64,000 nucleotides of DNA from Candidatus Saccharimonadota bacterium (GTDB lineage Bacteria > Patescibacteriota > Saccharimonadia > Saccharimonadales > Saccharimonadaceae), in the NCBI GenBank assembly GCA_027492255.1, contig JAPUFB010000003.1, positions 201,889 to 265,888 of the forward strand, written 5' to 3'. Positions 32,451 through 42,800 of this stretch are shown here, in pieces. Positions within the stretch are counted from its first letter, which is position 1, and every line of letters starts with the position of its first letter. Position numbers and translations under genes: made by a program. The notes beneath the pieces were generated by a model. It was not told the origin of the DNA. It ran no database searches and saw only the letters and a program-made list of their open reading frames with translations.

Positions 32451-33593
32451 ATGAGAGTGAGGAGTGGACTCGTAGCTATGAGTTTGGTGTTAGTGCTGGC
32501 AACAGTTACTAGCGCCTTTCAGCAGAATACTGTGTATGGTGTACAGCTCGATTCACGTAGTCTTACATTACAATCTAATACGGCTGGAACTATTGGCGGT
32601 TCTACACCAGGTGGGACTGTTAATCACGAATTTAAGTTTACTATCCCGACCGGTGGGAACGTTGGTTCTATTAAGTTTGAGTACTGTACGACAGCCGCTG
32701 ATGCACCCGCTCAGTCATGCGCGACTCCGATTGGACTTACGACCACTGGCGCAGCTCTTGGCACATCAAGTGGCGTCACAGGCTGGTCGAGCGTCGTGAC
32801 CCCAGATACCCATACAGTATATGTAACTAGAAGCGCTGCGAACGTCACGGCTAGTACCGTAGCAACGATACAAGTACGAAATATTACCAACCCCTCTGCG
32901 ACAAATGCAACGTTTTATGCTCGTATTTCAACCTATGTATCAACCGACACTTCCGGTACGGCAGTCGACACCGGCTCAGTTGCTGCCAGCACCGCAACAC
33001 AAATCTTACTTTCGGGTATCATGCCTGAATCCCTCGTCTTCTGTGCGGGTAAAACAATCACCGTCAATACAGGCGTTCCGGACTGCTCAGTAGCAACACT
33101 CGCAGATGTAAAATTTGATCGCCTCTTCTCGCCTTCAGATACTGCTGTTGCAACCTCGCAAATGGCAGCCTCTACCAATGCAAAATACGGATACGTCATT
33201 ACTGTCACTGGTCCGACGCTCACGTCAGGTTCAAATACAATTACTGCAATGACGTCTGCCGGTGCAAGTACGCACGGTACCGCACAATTTGGCATGAATC
33301 TTAAAGCAAATACGACTGCCACTACAACACCAGCTACTGGTGCGGAAGTAAGTCTTGCGTCAGACGGAACGAATCTTCGTGGACGAGCACTTGCCGGATA
33401 TAATACTGTCGACACTTTTAAGTTCGTACCCGCCCCCGCCACCCCTGACCCTGTTGCCGATAGTGCCCAGGGCGGCGCAGGGCCAACAAACGGACAGGTT
33501 TATACCACCACTTATATCGTGAATGTACCTGGTAATCAGCTCCCTGGTACTTACACTTCCACCATAACCTACATATGTACCCCAACATTCTAA
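32451..33593 (+). CDS. secreted WxL-like surface protein, paralogue B
   Basis: This is a 380-residue exported protein with a signal peptide (about 1-28) and the same two-domain layout as paralogue A. Shared segments include HEFKFTIPTGGNVGSIKFEY, MPESLVFCAGKTI, GVPDC, SQMAASTNAKYGYVITV and the ending NQLPGTYTSTITYICTPTF. The ending YTSTITYIC occupies the position of the distal WxL motif in Firmicute proteins but has no Trp. The four-base gap to the DUF916-like gene shows co-transcription, supporting a ligand/anchor pair. A and B probably arose by tandem duplication and kept similar promoters. Confidence 0.7.
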   Translation: MRVRSGLVAMSLVLVLATVTSAFQQNTVYGVQLDSRSLTLQSNTAGTIGGSTPGGTVNHEFKFTIPTGGNVGSIKFEYCTTAADAPAQSCATPIGLTTTGAALGTSSGVTGWSSVVTPDTHTVYVTRSAANVTASTVATIQVRNITNPSATNATFYARISTYVSTDTSGTAVDTGSVAASTATQILLSGIMPESLVFCAGKTITVNTGVPDCSVATLADVKFDRLFSPSDTAVATSQMAASTNAKYGYVITVTGPTLTSGSNTITAMTSAGASTHGTAQFGMNLKANTTATTTPATGAEVSLASDGTNLRGRALAGYNTVDTFKFVPAPATPDPVADSAQGGAGPTNGQVYTTTYIVNVPGNQLPGTYTSTITYICTPTF

Positions 33594-33597
33594 CTTC

Positions 33598-34611
33598 ATG
33601 AAAAAGAATCTGTTCATCACTACAAGCCTCAGCCTCAGCCTTTTGTCTGTCATGGTGCTTTTCTCTTCGGCAGTAACTGCCGTAAGCCCTAATCAAGATG
33701 CAAGCCAAGCACTCGAAATCGCGCCACCAGTCCTCAATCTTTCCGCAAATCCGGGGGAGAAGATAGTCGCACAAATAAGTCTACGTGATATCTCACCTGG
33801 ACCACTTGTAGTAAAAGGTCAAGTCAATGACTTTGTGTCAGGAGGTGAGGACGGAACGCCACGAATCTTGCTCGAAGATGGCGAACCAAGCCCATACTCA
33901 ATGAAAAACTGGTATGGCCCCCTTGCAACGCTCAATCTAAAGTCAAAGCAGATTGAAAATCTCACAGTAACGATTAATGTGCCGAAAGATGCTGCACCTG
34001 GTGGTTACTATAGTGTTATCCGCTTTACCGCAACGCCTCCTGATCTTAACGCATCTGGGGTATCCTTGTCCGCCAGCCTTGGCGCCCTTATTTTGATGCA
34101 GGTTAAGGGTACTGCTACGGAAGGTATGGGAATTGAAGAGTTTTCTGTTGCTAAAGAGGTTGTCGACGGAAAATATACCGCTGGATCATTCTTCGAAAAT
34201 ATCCCCCTGACATTCGTTGAGAGGCTTAAGAATACCGGGACAATCCATGAGCAACCGGTTGGCCAAATCTCAATAAAGGATATGTTTGGCAACCTCGTTG
34301 CTACGGTCAATGTCAACCTCGAAAATCGTAACGTTCTTCCTGGTAGTATTCGACGATTCGAAGCTCCTCTTGATAAGTCGGTTGTTGGTGATCGTATTTT
34401 CTTTGGACGCTATACTGCTGAACTAAAAATGACATACGGAACCGAAAATAAGACTATGACCAAAACTCTTGCCTTTTGGGTTGTACCCTGGAAGCTTGTA
34501 CTCGGGATTGTTTTTGGACTCATCTTCCTCTTCTTGATCACTCGCTTCGCACTCCGTCGCTATGCTGATCGTGTTGCAGACCGTGCATCGTATCGCCGAC
34601 GAAGACGCTAA
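33598..34611 (+). CDS. DUF916/WxLIP-like membrane-anchored protein
   Basis: This is a 337-residue protein with a signal peptide (about 1-28), two Ig-like beta-sandwich domains (about 45-165 and 180-290), one C-terminal membrane helix (about 297-317) and a basic tail (RRYADRVADRASYRRRRR). This layout and phrases such as PPVLNLSANPGEKIVAQISL and PKDAAPGGYYSVIRF are those of DUF916-type WxL-interacting proteins, which in Firmicutes bind both peptidoglycan and WxL proteins. It directly follows paralogue B. The tail would be cytoplasmic. Confidence 0.75.
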   Translation: MKKNLFITTSLSLSLLSVMVLFSSAVTAVSPNQDASQALEIAPPVLNLSANPGEKIVAQISLRDISPGPLVVKGQVNDFVSGGEDGTPRILLEDGEPSPYSMKNWYGPLATLNLKSKQIENLTVTINVPKDAAPGGYYSVIRFTATPPDLNASGVSLSASLGALILMQVKGTATEGMGIEEFSVAKEVVDGKYTAGSFFENIPLTFVERLKNTGTIHEQPVGQISIKDMFGNLVATVNVNLENRNVLPGSIRRFEAPLDKSVVGDRIFFGRYTAELKMTYGTENKTMTKTLAFWVVPWKLVLGIVFGLIFLFLITRFALRRYADRVADRASYRRRRR

Positions 34612-34619
34612 AAACATGG

Positions 34620-34625
34620 TATGAT
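34620..34625 (+). promoter_or_regulatory. -10 box, leaderless
   Basis: TATGAT ends seven bases before ATG 34633 and lies just after the previous stop codon. Confidence 0.45.
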
Positions 34626-34632
34626 ATAGCTT

Positions 34633-35589
34633 ATGGCAAACTGGCTAAAAATTAGTCCACATTATCATAGCGGACAACTGAGACCTCATGAGCATACTTC
34701 GTATTTGCCTTTAGCGATCCTACTCGCGATAGTATCTTTTCCCCTGCTCTACTTTACTGCAGAAGCAGCGACACCTTATACTGGCCCAGAAGCGGGATCT
34801 ATAGGTATTTCTGGTATCGTTCCCGCTCCACCTCCAACAACTGCTGCAACAATTACATCCCCGAAGGACGGGCAGCATTTTATCATCTCTCCGGTCACTT
34901 TTTCAGGTACCTGTCCTAAGAATACACTCGTCGAGATGTATAAAAATGATATATTCGGTGGCTCAAGCAGCTGTACTGACCAGGGTACTTTCTCCATCGA
35001 TGTTGATCTTCTCTATGGTGAAAATAAGATGATCGCAAGAGTGTACGATGCACTCAATCAGCCTGGACCCGATTCAAATACTGTCACTGTGTATTACGAT
35101 GTATTACCTCCGCAGCTCGGCCCACTCAGCTCACTCGACTTCGGTGGAGCACAGTTACTCCTTAATACTGATGCGGCCTTTCGTGGTGTATTTCCCGGTA
35201 AGGAGATGAGTTTTCCTCTTGATATTATTGGAGGTACGCCGCCATACGCCGTGAATATCCAATGGGGTGATGCTAACAATAAGGTTGTATCGCGCAATGA
35301 CAACGTTACATTTCGTACTCCTCATACCTATCAGAAGGCTGGTATTTTCCAGATTAGTATTCAAGCAACCGACTCACAAGGCAGAGCGGCTTTTATGACA
35401 GTTGCGGCAATCGTGAATGGACAGCCTGACACTGTGACAACTACTAGTGCAACTACCTCAACCACTAATAAACTTCTGCTCCTTTGGCCTCTTTACACAG
35501 CTGCTGTCGCAGTTCTTCTTAGCTTCTGGTTAGGTGAACGCCGCGAAAAAGCCGTTCTCGCAAAACATGGACTAATTGTTGCCCAGTAA
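34633..35589 (+). CDS. membrane-anchored surface protein with PKD-like domains
   Basis: This is a 318-residue protein with a cytoplasmic basic/His-rich N-terminus, a first membrane helix (about 28-48), an Ig-like domain with a disulfide-type Cys pair (FSGTCPKNTLVEMYKND, SSCTDQG), a PKD-like domain (about 185-260, PHTYQKAGIFQISIQATDSQ) and a C-terminal membrane helix (about 285-303). Both ends would be cytoplasmic. PKD and Ig-like modules act as spacers or binding modules on surface proteins. It belongs to the same-direction surface block but has its own leaderless promoter. Confidence 0.72.
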   Translation: MANWLKISPHYHSGQLRPHEHTSYLPLAILLAIVSFPLLYFTAEAATPYTGPEAGSIGISGIVPAPPPTTAATITSPKDGQHFIISPVTFSGTCPKNTLVEMYKNDIFGGSSSCTDQGTFSIDVDLLYGENKMIARVYDALNQPGPDSNTVTVYYDVLPPQLGPLSSLDFGGAQLLLNTDAAFRGVFPGKEMSFPLDIIGGTPPYAVNIQWGDANNKVVSRNDNVTFRTPHTYQKAGIFQISIQATDSQGRAAFMTVAAIVNGQPDTVTTTSATTSTTNKLLLLWPLYTAAVAVLLSFWLGERREKAVLAKHGLIVAQ

Positions 35590-35717
35590 ATAACTATCGA
35601 CTTTTCCACAGGAATATACTTGCATCTCGTGCAATAAGCGTTTATGCTTAATACTAGATAAAACCAGAGAGACAAAAAGGCTTTATCAAAAATTAACAAA
35701 CAAACCAAAAGACAAAA

Positions 35718-38700
35718 ATGTTATTGAGATTGTCTGGGATTTTCCGCAAGCTGTTTGCGTACGCTTTGATATTGGGCGGCGCAGTCATAGGTGGCGTTAC
35801 TTTGCTAACGGCGCCGGTTTTTGCTACCGCAGGAATTAACCAGCAACTAAACTTTCAAGGACGTCTATTTAACACACAGGGTGCGGTCGTGTCTGACGGT
35901 TACTACAATATGCAGTTTAAAATCTATCAGGATGGTCCAGGTACGACTGCCGGTAACCCCGGAGGAACACTTAAGTGGACCGAGGACTGGACGAATTCTG
36001 GTGGCAATGGCGTCCTCGTAAAAAACGGGTATATTTCTGTTCAGCTTGGCTCAGTTACGCCATTCGGTACGAGCGTTGATTGGAATCAAGATACGTTATG
36101 GCTCAGCATGAATATTGGCAACACAAACCTTACGTGTACCCCATTTAGCTCCTGTGTACCCGATGGCGAAATGGTACCTATGAAACGACTAACAGCAACA
36201 CCATATGCTATGAACGCGGGAATGCTTGGCGGAAGGGATGCATCAGGTTTTATCCAAAATTCAACCTCATTACAATCAGCTGCTAACTTCAATATACAAG
36301 GGACGGGTCAAGCAACAACCTTCCAGGCTTCTACATCCGTACTCACCCCTTCTATTGACCGTGCTAGTGCGGGTACATTAACGATTGGCACAAACGCGAC
36401 CAACACGACAGCAATCACGATCGGAAGCAGTAATATGACAACGTCAGTTGCAGGAAAGCTAGTTATCGGGACCGTAACAACTACTCCAAATGCTAACTTA
36501 CAAATAGTAGGTACGCTAGGCGTGATCGGACCAGTGTCCTACCCAGTGTATTTTGACAATAGCCCTAGTAGCGCTTACTGGACTATCGACAAATCAAATA
36601 CTGCGTCGGATGCTTCGATCGTTTTGCGCGATCAAGGTGCAGTGAGGGGTGAAATCGGACTCGTAACGGATAATAACCTTCATTTTAAAACAGTAAGCGG
36701 TGCTGCTGGTTCAGAAACCTTTACTGATCGACTCATCATCCAAGCTAGCGGTGAAACGTACACAACCGGCAAGCTAGGTGTCGGAACAGTCCCGACCGAA
36801 CAGCTACATATCGCCACAAGCTCTACAGCCGGAAAAGTCATCACAAAAATCGAGAATACCAATACAGCGGCAGGCTCAAAATCAACTGCCCTTCAATTTA
36901 GCAGCTCAACTAATAACTGGTCGGTTGGTACTGATATCGGTCTCAATGGTGGCAACAACTTCGCTATTCAAGACAACAACTTCGGTTATATGCCCCGCTT
37001 CTTCATAGATAGTTCGGGCCGGGTTGGTATTGGCACAGACAACCCTACCTACAAGCTTGATGTTGCAGGTGATTTCCATACAACCGGGGCCGCCACTATC
37101 GCCGGACTCTTAAGCGCTTCCGCAGGAGCCACTATATCCGGTGCTGCGATCAACCTTAACGCCTCCAGCAACTTCGCGGTCAATATAGGCACAGGTACGA
37201 CGAATGCAACTGTCACAATTGGGAATAGCTCCAACTCAACTCTACTGAGCTCTAATACAATTACCGTTGGCACTGCTACGGCTACTCCAAGTAATGCAAC
37301 AAACATCCTCGGTGTAGCTCAGACAAATGCCAATACCGCAGGTAATGCTATGGTTATTCAAGGATCAACTGGCCTCAATGGCAATGGTGGCACGGTGACA
37401 GTCCAGGGCGGAAATGCCAACGGCACCGGAACACTCGGTGGTAACTTAACGCTGACCGGCGGCACTGGATCGACATCGAATGGGGCCGTCATACTTGCAA
37501 CCTCCACCTTCCAGACAGCAACAACAGATGCTAGCTGTTTCCCGCTCGGCACTGAAAGCACCTCCACATCAAACTGTACATTTGCGCAAACATCAATCAA
37601 TAATAATGCTTCAGTCATAGCCGGATTTACCGCGGATGGCCAAAAGGCATTTATGCCTGATCCGAGTATCGTCACAGCTGGTCGTGTGGTCTACGTGACT
37701 GCTTCTAACCTCACTAAGGACTTTACCCTCTCTGTTAATGGCGGTGGTCAAGGTAATGAAATTGGTATGCGTAAGAATACAACGGCAACCATGATCTGGA
37801 ACGGTGCCGACTGGACAGCGGCGGGTGCATCAAGCTCCACGACACTTCAGTCCGCCTACGACAACACTTTGCAGAGTGCTGGTGGAGCCGAGCTTATTGT
37901 TGGCCATAATCTTGCAAACAACAACACGAATGGCCTAACTATTCGCGATTCCACCCTAAATCCGACGACTGGTGCTCTTGTGACGGTTCAGTCAGGGTCA
38001 GCAGCAAATCTCTTCTCTGTGAACAGTAATGTCACCGAGTATGCTTCTAACCCAGGTGCAGAAACCTATAATGGCACAGTAACTACTACATTCCCAGCCT
38101 CGACATGGGTAGCACTGACAGGGTCAACTGTTTCTCGAAATGTAACGACGGCAAATATCGCTACTGGTCAAGGTTCAGCACAAGTTCTTACGGCAACTAC
38201 AGCCGGTTCAGGTGTAAAAAATGTTCTCACAGCGCCATTGAGCGTAGGTCAACACTATAACGTGTCATTTACAGCCAAACTTCCATCTGGAGCTGGTGCC
38301 TTCACTGATATGGGCGTCTATTATTCAGTCGATGGCACAAATGATACGGTACCATGTATCATTAACCAGGCAATTAAGGCAAGTGTATGGACAAAGGTAA
38401 ACTGCGCATTCACAGCCTCGGGCTCACCATCTGCCGCAAACTCGATTAATATCCGGCAAGTTGGCGGCGGAACCATTCGCACCTTCTTTGTTGATAACGT
38501 CTCAGTGACGATCGCAGCTGACTACAACTACGCAACGGATGGTGGAGTAGATGATAATACAAACTTTAGTACTAACTGGACGCTTGCAACTGCTGGTAGT
38601 GCGACTGGTACAATGAGTCGTGATGTACTCGATGGCAATGATGCGAGCAGTAGTGCGAAAATCACCTCACTCAGCAATACCGCAAATGCTGGTATTCGTA

Positions 38701-39746
38701 ACAAACTCTCGATCAATCCACTACAAAGTACCCTCTACCGCATTAGTGTCTATGCAAAATTAGCCGCTGGTACTTTCAATGATTTCAAGATCCGGTATTC
38801 AGCAACAGGCGCACAAACAGCTGGTGCTGCAAACTATATCGACTGCGTTGATTACAACAAGCAGACTATTACTACATCCGCGTGGACACAGATCACCTGC
38901 TATATAACTACTGATGCTACTACGGTCACAAACCCATATATATATTTCGTCCAAACAGCAGCTCCGGGCACAACCCGCACCTTCTCTGTTGACACCTTCT
39001 CTATGACACTCGCCTCAAATTCAACACCAAACGTGCAAATAGGAAGTGGGAGTAACGGAGGCCCAACAACCCTCTTCACAGTTGATAAGGGTGCGAGCGC
39101 TCCAATTGCTGCTAACAATGATGCCCTTCTTGGTAGTATGTACTACGACACGACCCTTGGTAAATTGCAGTGCTATGAAGCGGATGGTTGGGGCGCGTGT
39201 GGTTCCAGCCCTGATAATATCATCACCATTAGCCCAGAGTATACGAACGCCGTCCTACATGGTACGGGTATAGGCACTATGACAAGTGACATCTGTTCTG
39301 ATTACCTTGGCATCAATGATGGTAGCGGTACGCCTGCTCAACCTATTATTTGTAGCACCGGAGAGACCTATAACTTCTACAAATGGACGAGTCCTCAAGC
39401 GACTGCTCAAGCTTACAGTATTTACGTTACCTATCAGCTGCCGAGTACCTTTAAGAGCTTCAACTCTGGGCAAACCTCCCTGCAAGCACGCGTCGATAAT
39501 ACGAGTAATGCCTTTGTGAAACTACAGATATACAAAAACCACGGCGGACTCTCGACCTGCGGTAGCGACAATACGATCACGACATCAGCCAATACGTGGC
39601 AATCTCCGATCGCCAACGGCACCGCCGATCCATCAACTTGCGGCTTTGCGCCCGGAGATAGTATCGTCTTCAAGATTACCGCGAGCGCGAGAGCGACTTC
39701 GAGCGCCTATATCGGAAACCTCAACTTTGCCTTCAGTAACAAGTAG
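35718..39746 (+). CDS. giant tail-fibre-like surface protein (1342 residues)
   Basis: It has a signal peptide (about 1-36), then INQQLNFQGRLFNTQG, the opening of a family of long CPR surface and tail-fibre-like proteins. A jelly-roll region with LTATPYAMNAGMLGG follows, then many short beta-helix or pseudo-fibre repeats (about 190-640, such as AGTLTIGTNATNTTAITIGS). Two related carbohydrate-binding-module-like beta-sandwiches (about 772-930 and 935-1097) both end in FFVDNVSVTI or FSVDTFSMTL. A C-terminal domain follows. There is no anchor helix at the C-terminus and no LPxTG motif. It is probably an extracellular fibre or adhesin that binds glycans. Confidence 0.75.
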   Translation: MLLRLSGIFRKLFAYALILGGAVIGGVTLLTAPVFATAGINQQLNFQGRLFNTQGAVVSDGYYNMQFKIYQDGPGTTAGNPGGTLKWTEDWTNSGGNGVLVKNGYISVQLGSVTPFGTSVDWNQDTLWLSMNIGNTNLTCTPFSSCVPDGEMVPMKRLTATPYAMNAGMLGGRDASGFIQNSTSLQSAANFNIQGTGQATTFQASTSVLTPSIDRASAGTLTIGTNATNTTAITIGSSNMTTSVAGKLVIGTVTTTPNANLQIVGTLGVIGPVSYPVYFDNSPSSAYWTIDKSNTASDASIVLRDQGAVRGEIGLVTDNNLHFKTVSGAAGSETFTDRLIIQASGETYTTGKLGVGTVPTEQLHIATSSTAGKVITKIENTNTAAGSKSTALQFSSSTNNWSVGTDIGLNGGNNFAIQDNNFGYMPRFFIDSSGRVGIGTDNPTYKLDVAGDFHTTGAATIAGLLSASAGATISGAAINLNASSNFAVNIGTGTTNATVTIGNSSNSTLLSSNTITVGTATATPSNATNILGVAQTNANTAGNAMVIQGSTGLNGNGGTVTVQGGNANGTGTLGGNLTLTGGTGSTSNGAVILATSTFQTATTDASCFPLGTESTSTSNCTFAQTSINNNASVIAGFTADGQKAFMPDPSIVTAGRVVYVTASNLTKDFTLSVNGGGQGNEIGMRKNTTATMIWNGADWTAAGASSSTTLQSAYDNTLQSAGGAELIVGHNLANNNTNGLTIRDSTLNPTTGALVTVQSGSAANLFSVNSNVTEYASNPGAETYNGTVTTTFPASTWVALTGSTVSRNVTTANIATGQGSAQVLTATTAGSGVKNVLTAPLSVGQHYNVSFTAKLPSGAGAFTDMGVYYSVDGTNDTVPCIINQAIKASVWTKVNCAFTASGSPSAANSINIRQVGGGTIRTFFVDNVSVTIAADYNYATDGGVDDNTNFSTNWTLATAGSATGTMSRDVLDGNDASSSAKITSLSNTANAGIRNKLSINPLQSTLYRISVYAKLAAGTFNDFKIRYSATGAQTAGAANYIDCVDYNKQTITTSAWTQITCYITTDATTVTNPYIYFVQTAAPGTTRTFSVDTFSMTLASNSTPNVQIGSGSNGGPTTLFTVDKGASAPIAANNDALLGSMYYDTTLGKLQCYEADGWGACGSSPDNIITISPEYTNAVLHGTGIGTMTSDICSDYLGINDGSGTPAQPIICSTGETYNFYKWTSPQATAQAYSIYVTYQLPSTFKSFNSGQTSLQARVDNTSNAFVKLQIYKNHGGLSTCGSDNTITTSANTWQSPIANGTADPSTCGFAPGDSIVFKITASARATSSAYIGNLNFAFSNK

Positions 39747-39766
39747 TCGTCCCATTCTGTTTATGC

Positions 39767-39772
39767 TACAAT
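39767..39772 (+). promoter_or_regulatory. -10 box (TGCTACAAT) of the giant Kelch gene
   Basis: TACAAT with an upstream TGC lies 35 bases before ATG 39807, which has its own AAGGGG ribosome binding site. Confidence 0.5.
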
Positions 39773-39806
39773 AACAGAGAAGCCACTTCGGTGGTATGTA
39801 AGGGGT

Positions 39807-42800
39807 ATGGGTATAAATAGACATCGATTATTTAAGCGACGTTCGTGGCATTTCAACTGGAAGGCCTCCCTTGAACGTATCTCTGCTATTCCAAGACAAT
39901 GGGTTAAGTCGACGAAAAGTGGTAAGGAGTACTTAGCGATTCCATTACCTACACGCCAACAATGGATTCGTATTGGCATCGTCGTTAGCGCTATTCTTCT
40001 TCTCGCACTTGTTGCTGTCCAGCTATACCGCTTCTATGGGCCTCAGAATTATCGCCTCAGCTCTGCCGAAACAATTCTTGCCAGCCCGAGCGACATCCTC
40101 GCGAAGGATCTGAAATACGACACTAAAACTCGCACCTTCTCTTTCTCCCATGGAAGTGCAAACACCTCAGAGACTAGGCAAAATGGAGCAACACTCGTCT
40201 CGGCGACACTCCCTGCCGATGCAACGAAGGGAATTACTGTCACAGACCCGAACTACAAAGTCGATCTTGTGATGAAACCTATTGTCAAAGCGGCAGAGGG
40301 AAAACAGCAACAAAACCGTATCATTTATCCTATTCGCGATCGTAATGGTTGGCTCGTCTATACTGCGCTTGGTACGGGTATTCGAGAAGATATTGTACTA
40401 GCAGAAAATCAAGGTGACTCCTATGCACTATCCTATGATCTCACACTTCCAAACGGTACTGAGGCTCGCAAGGAAACCGATGGTAGTATCGGTATCTACG
40501 GTAACGAGGTATTCATGAGCAACGTTACCGCGGCGAGTGAAGCCGACCAGAGCTTGCTCGAAAAAGCGAGAACAAATGCGGCAAAAAACCTATTATTATT
40601 CACAATTCCAAAACCAGTCGTCATCGAATCAGGAAAGCAGAGCTCCTCAGTTGTTGCCTCGTTTGACCTGAGTGGTACTCGACTTGCAATCAAAGCCACT
40701 GGTCTCGCAAGCGCCTCATACCCACTCACTATCGACCCAAGCATCTATATCGTCACCGCGCAACAATTCATGAATGGCAACAATGAAACGAATATTGACT
40801 TCGATGTTGCTGATAAACTTATTCGCAAAGCCCCTACAACAGGTGCCCGATTCAATAGCTGGAATAGTACTACGCAACTCCCCCTGTCCAACTGGGCAGG
40901 AGGGACAACTATCGCTGGAGGTTACATCTACTCAGCTGGTGGAATTTCATCAAATAGCCAAACTTATTCCACTCAAGGGTCGGGCACATTTACTGTACCG
41001 AGTGGTATTACTTCTATCACTGTTAAGCTCTGGGGTGGTGGTGGTGGAGGTGGCGCTGGTGGCTCAGCGGCAGCAGGTGGCGCCGGTGGTGGCGCTGGTG
41101 AAACTACAGGTACGATTGCGGTTACCCCTGGTGAGACTCTTGATGTATATGTTGGTGGTGGTGGTGCAGCCGGCACGCGCAATACCTCAGGTGGTGGTGG
41201 AGGTGGAGGTGGCTATACGAGCATATATAGGGGCACTACTCTCCTTGCTCTCGCTGCAGGTGGAGGTGGAGGTGGAGGTGGCCGCTCAACTTCGACCCAT
41301 ATCGGTGGAGCTGGTGGCGCGGGCGGTGGTACAAATGGAATAGCCGGTAGCGCATCGCTCACAAATGGCGGTGGTGGTGCGGGTACCTCGTCAGGAGGAC
41401 TTGGTGGAACGAGTACGAGTGGCTTCCCTGGTCAAGCCGGCATCTCACTTGATGGTGGCGCCGGTGCAAATGGTGCAACTACAGCAGGTACAGGCAGTGG
41501 CGCCGCGGGCGGTCTCGCGACAGGTGGTAATGGTGGGTCGGTCACGTCGACGACGCGAGCTGCAGGTGGAGGTGGAGGCTCAGGCTGGTTTGGTGGTGGT
41601 GGTGGCGCTGGTGCAGGTACCGCTGCCGGAGGAGGTGGTGGTGGTGGTGGCTCGAGCTTTGGTACAGGGTTGACGCTCAACGCCGGTTCGGGTAGGACGC
41701 CGGGAAACTCAACTGATACAGATCGCGCAGGCGCAGGTCAGGGTGGAGCCGCAGGCGCGAGGGCAGGCGTTGGTACCGCAGGAAGCACTGGTATTGCTCT
41801 CATCAGTTTTGGTTCAGGTGGTATGGCCGCAAGCGCATCCCTCAACTGGATGCAACTTAGTACGACCGACGGCACCCTGCAGAGTCCAAATCCGGGAGAT
41901 GGCGTATGTAGCGGTTGGTGTACTGACGCGGCGTACAACCTCCCTACTCCTCTCACGAATTTTAGTATGCTTTCCTACAACGGCTTTCTCTATGTCATTG
42001 GTGGCATGAACTCCGCTGGTACCGTACAAAATAGCATTTATGTTGCTAAGCTTGGCGCCAATGGTGAACCACAACTCTGGAACCCAACATGGAACCCGGC
42101 AACTGATCCAACGAAATCAACCTGGTCGTATTGGTACACTAGCACGACTACCCTTTCGAGCGCACGATCAGGAGTACAGGCAGTCGCCTACAATAACCGC
42201 CTCTACGTATCGGGAGGCCGAACAGCGACGGTCGCCGTAAACACCATGGAAATCGCCGATATCCTGCCAACAGGCCAGATAGGCGCATGGTCCAGCGGTA
42301 CCAACCTTCCGTACAACGTCTACAATCATGGCTCATATGTCTACAACGACAGGATTTACATCCTTGGTGGCGCAAGCACGATAGGCGGTGCACCGATCGC
42401 CACAGTATATTACAACAAGATCAACAGCAATGGCACACTTAATACATGGCTCCCTACCACGAGCATGCCAGGCGCGCGCATGAGCAACGGTGGCAACTTC
42501 ACTACTGTGTGGGGTGCGTATGTCTATGTGTCTGGTGGATGTAGCGCCGTCATCGGAGGTGGTAAAGATTACTGCAGTACTATTCTCACAGACTCAGATG
42601 TTGCCAGTATTAACGCAGACGGTAGTATCGATACCTGGAATGCGATTGGCACACTGTCCGATCAACGTACTGGCCAAACACTTCTTGCATGGCGTAACTC
42701 TATTTATCAAATAGGAGGGTGTACGGCACAGAATACGACGACCGGCGCATGCACCACCCCGACAAACGCCGTCAAGTATGGCACCGTAAATCAAGATGGA

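Noticed and set aside
40774-41680. Val/Gln-rich and Pro/Ala-rich open frames within the Kelch gene
   Set aside because: They are other-frame translations of GGT/GGA glycine codon runs, which contain no stop codons in several frames.
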